Source of the DNA: Prochlorococcus marinus str. MIT 1013
GTDB taxonomy: Bacteria; Cyanobacteriota; Cyanobacteriia; PCC-6307; Cyanobiaceae
Direction: 5' to 3'
DNA length: 64,000 nt
Assembly (NCBI RefSeq): GCF_027359395.1
Contig: NZ_CP114778.1
Span: 930,001 to 994,000 of the forward strand
Made by a program: the position numbers and the translations under genes. A model generated the notes under the pieces. That model made no database searches, had not been told where the DNA came from, and saw nothing but the letters and a program-made list of their open reading frames with translations. Shown here piece by piece: positions 59,135 through 64,000 of the stretch (positions are counted from its first letter, which is position 1; each line of letters begins with the position of its first letter).

Positions 59135-59683
59135 ATGGACTCTCTTATTTCTTCTCTTAAACGGTCCCTTACAAGACTCTTTGTTTTGATACCTGTGCTT
59201 GTAAGTCTCAGTATTAGTCCTCTTTCTGTAAGTGCCTTGTATCCCAGCGACCCTTCTTCAGTGGAGACCTTAGATACAAGCTTGGCTGGTCAGGACTTAC
59301 AAAATACAGAATATGTAAAATACGACTTATCAGGAAAAGATCTTGGTGGGGCGAATTTCACTGGGGCTTATTTCAGTGTCTCAAGCTTGAAGGACTCTGA
59401 TCTAACAGGCGCAAACATGACTAATGTTATTGCCTATGCAACAAGGTTTGATAATGCAAACCTTACAAATGTAAATCTCACAGGTGCAGAATTACTAAAA
59501 AGTATTTTTGATGGTGCGACCATTGATGGTGCTGACTTTACTGATGCTGTATTAGATAGAAGTCAACAAAAAAACCTATGCAAAGTAGCTACTGGTAACA
59601 CAGCCGATAGTCTTGGTTGTAGCACCACAGCTGCTGGATATGTTCCTGCGACAAAAGGTCAAGGTTTCAATCCAGGTACATAA
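59135..59683 (+). CDS. Secreted pentapeptide-repeat protein
   Basis: A signal peptide (about 1-35) is followed by about ten A(D/N)Lxx pentapeptide repeats (residues 60-145; for example DLGGANFTGAYF and DANLTNVNLTGAEL), which form a right-handed square helix. A Cys pair (NLCKV, LGCST) at the end may form a disulfide. Similar proteins are found in the thylakoid lumen; a function is not established. Followed by a strong bidirectional terminator. Confidence 0.85.
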   Translation: MDSLISSLKRSLTRLFVLIPVLVSLSISPLSVSALYPSDPSSVETLDTSLAGQDLQNTEYVKYDLSGKDLGGANFTGAYFSVSSLKDSDLTGANMTNVIAYATRFDNANLTNVNLTGAELLKSIFDGATIDGADFTDAVLDRSQQKNLCKVATGNTADSLGCSTTAAGYVPATKGQGFNPGT

Positions 59684-59700
59684 ATTTATCTAAAAATTTA

Positions 59701-59745
59701 TTAACCAATAAAAAAAGGGCTAAGGGCCCTTTTTTTATTGGTTAA
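59701..59745. terminator. Bidirectional terminator between convergent genes
   Basis: 20-bp perfect inverted repeat (59701-59720 and 59726-59745, loop TAAGG) with a GGGC core and A/T runs on both sides, so it can end transcription from both directions: the pentapeptide gene (+) and the 63-residue gene (-). Confidence 0.93.
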
Positions 59746-59763
59746 TTTAAGATCTAACTTTTA

Positions 59764-59955
59764 TCACTTTGTGATAAGAAAGAAAGCCGCTGCCGCTCCT
59801 CCGACTGCAAACATTGGCAGCCCAACAAGCAAATGTGAGGTACCAAAGCCAAAGCCTTTTTGACGCAATATAAAATAGCCAACCCCAGCAGCTCCAGCCG
59901 CTAAAGGAATAGCAGCAGTAGCCGCAGAAGCAACAGCGTGATAGTCGAAGTTCAT
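59764..59955 (-). CDS. Small two-helix membrane protein, unknown
   Basis: A 63-residue protein rich in Ala and Gly, with two hydrophobic segments (about 9-28 and 39-61) joined by a basic loop with LRQKGFGFGTSH. I do not recognise a named family. ATG at 59955; the terminator lies just after it. The gap upstream to the next gene is about 140 bases and likely holds its promoter. Confidence 0.75.
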   Translation of the reverse strand: MNFDYHAVASAATAAIPLAAGAAGVGYFILRQKGFGFGTSHLLVGLPMFAVGGAAAAFFLITK

Positions 59956-60098
59956 CCCTGTGTTGAAATTTATTTACTTACAATTATCCTTCAAATTTGT
60001 GAAATGGTATGAACTTATCCGTGAAATGCTTCATATCTTCATCACTTTAAATTCAAATACAATTTCAGTTGACAAAAAACTTTCCATTTTTTGTACAT

Positions 60099-60488
60099 TC
60101 ATGCCAGAAGAGGTGCAATATTTGAACTATCTCTAGAACGAGGATGTTTGCTATACCACCATTCCTGAATATTTGAATCTAAACGACGAGAAAATAAAGT
60201 CAAAACTGTTGTTGTTGGTTTCACTCCTGGCTGGATAATCTCAACAGAATATGATGGGCATTTTTGTGCAGCAATATCAGCAACCAATCTTTTCCCAATT
60301 CTTCTCCAGCTAGGTTCTTTACTTCGCCATGAGAGCCTACAACAAGGCCAAGGTAATTCCTCTCGATCATATAGACGACAACATGGGCCTAAGACCCTAA
60401 AACTAAATTGGCCGCCAAGACTTGAGTGAATAGAGCCATGATCTAAAAGACCTTGAACTTTATCGGTTGGCAAAACTTCTGAAGTCAA
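60099..60488 (-). CDS. Cysteine-pair protein downstream of ferredoxin, unknown
   Basis: A 129-residue soluble protein with two copies of CCRL (GPCCRLYDREELPWPCCRLS, about residues 34-53) spaced 13 apart and a third Cys (KCPSYS). Pro, Arg and Trp are frequent. This looks like a metal or cluster site, but I recognise no family. It is 108 bases downstream of the ferredoxin gene on the same strand. TTG start at 60488 chosen because no Met lies upstream. Confidence 0.7.
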   Translation of the reverse strand: MTSEVLPTDKVQGLLDHGSIHSSLGGQFSFRVLGPCCRLYDREELPWPCCRLSWRSKEPSWRRIGKRLVADIAAQKCPSYSVEIIQPGVKPTTTVLTLFSRRLDSNIQEWWYSKHPRSRDSSNIAPLLA

Positions 60489-60596
60489 TTAATCCCTAAA
60501 TAATTTTATTTGCGCCCATGAGCACACAAAACAGATGTTGGCGAGAAAGAAGATATTTGGCAAGCAAAACGATTCAAATATCTGAAAAAATTTATA

Positions 60597-60917
<321 letters not shown>

Positions 60918-60932
60918 TTAGAATTTATTTAA

Positions 60933-61868
60933 TCAAGGTAGATCCAGAGTCAATACCATTAAGGCCCAGTGATCCTTTATTTTGATTTCAAGAATTTGCC
61001 AACCAAGTGGTAAAAAGAATTCTTGAAGTTCTTCAATTTGCTCAACTAATAAACCAGACAAAATTACTTTCCCTTTATGAGCAATAATTTTTTCGAAACC
61101 TGGTCCTATTAATTTTATTACAGGTGCAAGAATATTGCAGAGCACCAAATCAATTTTTTTTTTCGGCATATTCGCCTCAACTTCTTCAATAGAACCAAGA
61201 AAAACATTTAAGAGAGTTTGAGGAAAATCATTTAAGGCAGAATTAATTTTAGTGGCTGATATCGCTAAAGAATCAATATCAACTGAGAAAGTACTCTTTG
61301 CTCCTAATTTCAATGCAGTCAAAGATAGTATTCCGCTTCCACAACCTATATCAGCAATTACTTGCCCTATTGGAGGATCATCATCCAAGGCTTCAATGCA
61401 TAGCCTAGTAGAAGGATGGCTACCAGTTCCAAAAGAAATTCCAGGATCTAAACGAATAATTTTTCGTTTTAAAAATTTTTCAGGAACGTCTAACCACGCC
61501 GGTAAAATCAAAATGGATCTTCCTACTGGATCAGGTTTCCAATTTTTTTTCCAACTTAAGCTCCAATCCTCATCTTTTACTTGAATCCATTTGCAAGGAG
61601 GCAATGTAAAGTCAAAAGTTTTTGCCAACGCGATTAATGACTGTACTAGGGTTTCTTGCTCTCTAACTGACCACTCATTCAACGTAAGCCATACAAATAA
61701 GGTTTGAGTGGTGTTTTTCTTTGGATCATGCTCAAAAGAAAATCTATGAATTTCTAAATTACTCAAAAGCCAATAAAAAGAATCTTCTAGATCAACTGGA
61801 AATTCCTGCTCCAATCTCAACCAAAGCTGCTGGAAGTTTTGCAAATCTATAGTTTTTTCAACCAACAA
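60933..61868 (-). CDS. prmA: Ribosomal protein L11 methyltransferase
   Basis: Trimethylates L11. SAM-binding motif IADIGCGSGILSLTALKLGA (about 180-199), DPGISFGTGSHPSTRLCIE and LVLCNILAPVI identify PrmA. The TTG start at 61868 is two bases after the serA stop, so the pair is probably translated together. Length 311; the N-terminal third carries the substrate-binding domain. Confidence 0.93.
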   Translation of the reverse strand: MLVEKTIDLQNFQQLWLRLEQEFPVDLEDSFYWLLSNLEIHRFSFEHDPKKNTTQTLFVWLTLNEWSVREQETLVQSLIALAKTFDFTLPPCKWIQVKDEDWSLSWKKNWKPDPVGRSILILPAWLDVPEKFLKRKIIRLDPGISFGTGSHPSTRLCIEALDDDPPIGQVIADIGCGSGILSLTALKLGAKSTFSVDIDSLAISATKINSALNDFPQTLLNVFLGSIEEVEANMPKKKIDLVLCNILAPVIKLIGPGFEKIIAHKGKVILSGLLVEQIEELQEFFLPLGWQILEIKIKDHWALMVLTLDLP

Positions 61869-61869
61869 T

Positions 61870-63456
61870 TTATAAAGTTACAGAATGAGCTTCGTTTATT
61901 CCTTGCATTGAAAGAATTGAGCCTAACAATTCAGATGGGATAGGATCATCGATACTTAAGACCATAACTGCCTCACCTCTTACAATCCTTCTTCCTACTT
62001 GCATTGAAGCGATATTAACATTGTGTTTTCCAAGAAGTGAACCTATCTGACCAATGATTCCAGGCATATCCCTATGCCTGGTAAAAAGCATATGCCTACT
62101 TGGCACAAAATTTATCGGGTACTCATCAATACTTGTAATACCAAGATCGCCATCCCCAAAAACAGTTCCAGAGACGCTATGTCCACCTTTGTCGCTAAAG
62201 CTATCCAACTGCAAAGAGCCTCTAGAAAACTCCGGGCTCAACTCATCCTTAATTTCTACGACATCAATACCACGTCCTCTCGCTTCCAATGAAGCGTTTA
62301 CATAATTAATTTTATCTCCCAATGCGCTGGTGAGTAATCCCTTCAAAGTTGCAATAACAAGAGGTTGAGATGGATGTTGAGCGAATTCTCCTTGCAAACG
62401 AACTTCTAATTTTTGAATCTGTCCCCCTGAAATTTGACTAACTAATAATCCTAATGTCTCTGCAAGTTTTAAATGTGGTTTAAGACTATCCATTATCTCT
62501 GCGCTCAATCCTGGAATATTTACGGCGCTGCGTGCTGGCAAACCTAAAAGAACATCTCTAATTTGTTCTGCAACATCAATAGCCACATTTTGTTGAGCTT
62601 CAACAGTTGAAGCCCCTAGATGAGGAGTAAGTACCAAGCCTTTTTTTACAGAACGTAGAGGTGAATTTTCAGCCAATGGTTCTTTTGCATAAACATCGAT
62701 TGCAGCACCTTGAATCACATTTTCCTCTAATGCATGAGCTAAATCATTTTCATTAATAATCCCGCCCCTTGCACAATTAACCAATCTCGCAGTTGGTTTC
62801 ATTTTTTTTAGTAGGTCAATATCAACTAAATTCTCTGTTTCAGGGGTCCTTGGAAGATGAAGGGTTACATAATCAGATTCTTTAAACAACTCATCAAGAT
62901 CACTTAATCGAACCTGCATTTGCTGAGCTCTTTCAGTTGAAACAAAAGGATCAAATCCAATGACTTCCATGCCCATCGCATTAGCAACTTTTGCAACGTG
63001 AGATCCAATCTTACCAAGTCCAACTACTCCTAAAGTTTTCTTATAAAGCTCATTTCCTACATATTTCTTCCGATCCCAACCTCCAGCAAACATACTTGAA
63101 TGAGCTTGAGGAATATTTCTAGATAATGCAAGGATCATTGCCAAAGCATGCTCAGCTGCAGCGATCGTATTCCCACCAGGCGAATTAACTACTAAGACTC
63201 CCTTTCTAGTAGCAGATAGCACATCAACATTATCTACGCCAACTCCTGCTCTCCCAATGATTCTCAATTTCTTTGCCTCAGAAATTACATCCGAGGTAAC
63301 TTGAGTCCCTGAACGGATCATTAATCCGTCATAATCACAAATTATATTCTTTAACTCATCTATAGAAAGACCTACTTTTTGGTCAACCTGAGCAACCTGA
63401 GTAAGAATATCTATACCTGCTTGATCAATCGGATCAGAAACAAGAACTTTCGTCAT
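61870..63456 (-). CDS. serA: D-3-phosphoglycerate dehydrogenase
   Basis: First step of serine synthesis from 3-phosphoglycerate using NAD. NAD motif GVVGLGKIGSHVAKVA (about 142-157); the catalytic Arg/Glu/His are in VNCARGGIIN, IDVYAKEPL and TPHLGAST. The C-terminal half has the intervening domain and an ACT domain (about 455-528) that probably senses serine. Length 528, the long type. Divergent from the next gene. Confidence 0.96.
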   Translation of the reverse strand: MTKVLVSDPIDQAGIDILTQVAQVDQKVGLSIDELKNIICDYDGLMIRSGTQVTSDVISEAKKLRIIGRAGVGVDNVDVLSATRKGVLVVNSPGGNTIAAAEHALAMILALSRNIPQAHSSMFAGGWDRKKYVGNELYKKTLGVVGLGKIGSHVAKVANAMGMEVIGFDPFVSTERAQQMQVRLSDLDELFKESDYVTLHLPRTPETENLVDIDLLKKMKPTARLVNCARGGIINENDLAHALEENVIQGAAIDVYAKEPLAENSPLRSVKKGLVLTPHLGASTVEAQQNVAIDVAEQIRDVLLGLPARSAVNIPGLSAEIMDSLKPHLKLAETLGLLVSQISGGQIQKLEVRLQGEFAQHPSQPLVIATLKGLLTSALGDKINYVNASLEARGRGIDVVEIKDELSPEFSRGSLQLDSFSDKGGHSVSGTVFGDGDLGITSIDEYPINFVPSRHMLFTRHRDMPGIIGQIGSLLGKHNVNIASMQVGRRIVRGEAVMVLSIDDPIPSELLGSILSMQGINEAHSVTL

Positions 63457-63560
63457 TAAAGGCGATAAACGTGCCGTTCTGAACTTTAGTGATCTATTTG
63501 CCGCTGACCAGAATTATGTTGAGCAGGATTGAATATCCAAACATTTCGAGGAGCTAATTA

Positions 63561-64000
63561 GTGTCCATACACGTCATCATCCTAAAGGAAAAGAAACCAG
63601 CAAAAGAGTTGCTACTCGAATTGAGAAAAGCTCAAACACCTATCCTTAATTGCGATCTTGTAGAACCATTGGATAATAAATCGGACCATGAGAATTCAAA
63701 TTTAGATACATCTGAAGAAGTATTTGCTAATCAATCAAATTTTAATAATATCAAGCTTTTGAATCCAGCTCTTGCTCGAAAGGATCGCCAAAAAACTTTA
63801 GCGACATGGTTAATACCCTTTGGTTTTATCGCAGGTCTAAGCTTTTCTCAAATGACCGATCTAAAGACATTTGCAGATATGGGATTTCCAAATCAATTAG
63901 AGAAGCTTTTAGGTGGCCTCGTTGGAATGATTTCAGGAGCGCTGGGAAGTTTTTTTTCGGCTGGAGGCATTAGCCAAGAAATAGTTGATGATTTGAGAGC
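63561..64000 (+). CDS. Conserved cyanobacterial membrane-associated protein (partial)
   Basis: The frame runs from GTG 63561, with GAGGAG seven bases upstream, to the window edge without a stop (146 residues so far). A polar N-terminus is followed by ALARKDRQKTLATWLIPFGF and a hydrophobic, Gly-rich stretch (about 90-106 and 126-144). I recognise the pattern from picocyanobacterial hypothetical proteins but no function. The start is 104 bases from the divergent serA. Confidence 0.75.
   Translation, partial: MSIHVIILKEKKPAKELLLELRKAQTPILNCDLVEPLDNKSDHENSNLDTSEEVFANQSNFNNIKLLNPALARKDRQKTLATWLIPFGFIAGLSFSQMTDLKTFADMGFPNQLEKLLGGLVGMISGALGSFFSAGGISQEIVDDLR

Noticed and set aside
59071-59160. 29-codon frame before the pentapeptide gene
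   Set aside because: Overlaps the real gene and resembles no known small photosynthetic subunit.

Overview
The window reads as part of a Prochlorococcus chromosome, most like a low-light-adapted strain. The basis is an AT-rich, compact gene layout; a nickel superoxide dismutase with its maturation protease; a high-light-inducible (Hli) protein; an NblS sensor kinase; kaiB and kaiC with no kaiA between kaiB and rplU; and several families seen mainly in cyanobacteria (DUF3119, DUF3086, DUF1825). I see no rRNA operon, prophage, insertion sequence or CRISPR array. Genus rests on gene content and order; strain is a guess.

Layout. 0-5 kb: lumenal/periplasmic FKBP isomerase, sodN-sodX, then trpC, lpdA and a SpoU methyltransferase on the minus strand. 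5-12 kb: murA, tRNA-Leu, argD-folC, then a minus-strand pair made of an amidohydrolase and an FAD-linked oxidase. 12-17 kb: tRNA-His, miaB, and a dcw-type division cluster (ddl, a small membrane protein, ftsQ, ftsZ), with the SRP RNA gene on the opposite strand behind it. 17-24 kb: panB, hemW, a PIN/TRAM membrane protein carrying a 52-bp palindrome inside its coding sequence, clpR-clpP, ilvC and cobD. 24-30 kb: two exopolysaccharide-type glycosyltransferases, a short NdhF-like protein, an Hli protein, several small unknown proteins and HU. This is the least dense and most accessory-looking part.

30-39 kb: glycogen debranching enzyme, tRNA-Gly, then a plus-strand run of GPH-type transporter, MlaE-type lipid permease, DUF3119, DUF3086 and plsY, converging on pyrF, tyrS and DUF1825. 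39-48 kb: GIY-YIG protein, pepA, and a minus-strand outer-membrane operon purC-bamA-lpxC-fabZ-lpxA-lpxB-msrA. 48-55 kb: purD and nblS facing kaiC and kaiB, then rplU-rpmA. 55-64 kb: a methyltransferase, truB, SpoIID-like protein, RNase Z, a pentapeptide-repeat protein, small unknowns, ferredoxin, prmA, serA, and a gene cut by the window end.

Themes. Much of the window builds and divides the envelope: murA, ddl, ftsQ, ftsZ, the lpx operon, bamA, the MlaE permease and plsY. Biosynthesis (trpC, argD, folC, panB, ilvC, cobD, purC, purD, pyrF, serA) is scattered, as is usual in streamlined picocyanobacteria. Convergent genes end within a few bases of one another in many places. The best leads beyond routine annotation are the PIN/TRAM palindrome, the stand-alone NdhF-like N-terminus, the overlapping amidohydrolase/FAD-oxidase pair, the MlaE-DUF3119-DUF3086-plsY run, the unusual start of cobD, and a cysteine-pair protein next to ferredoxin. 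I did not find a clear multi-gene system of a wholly new kind.
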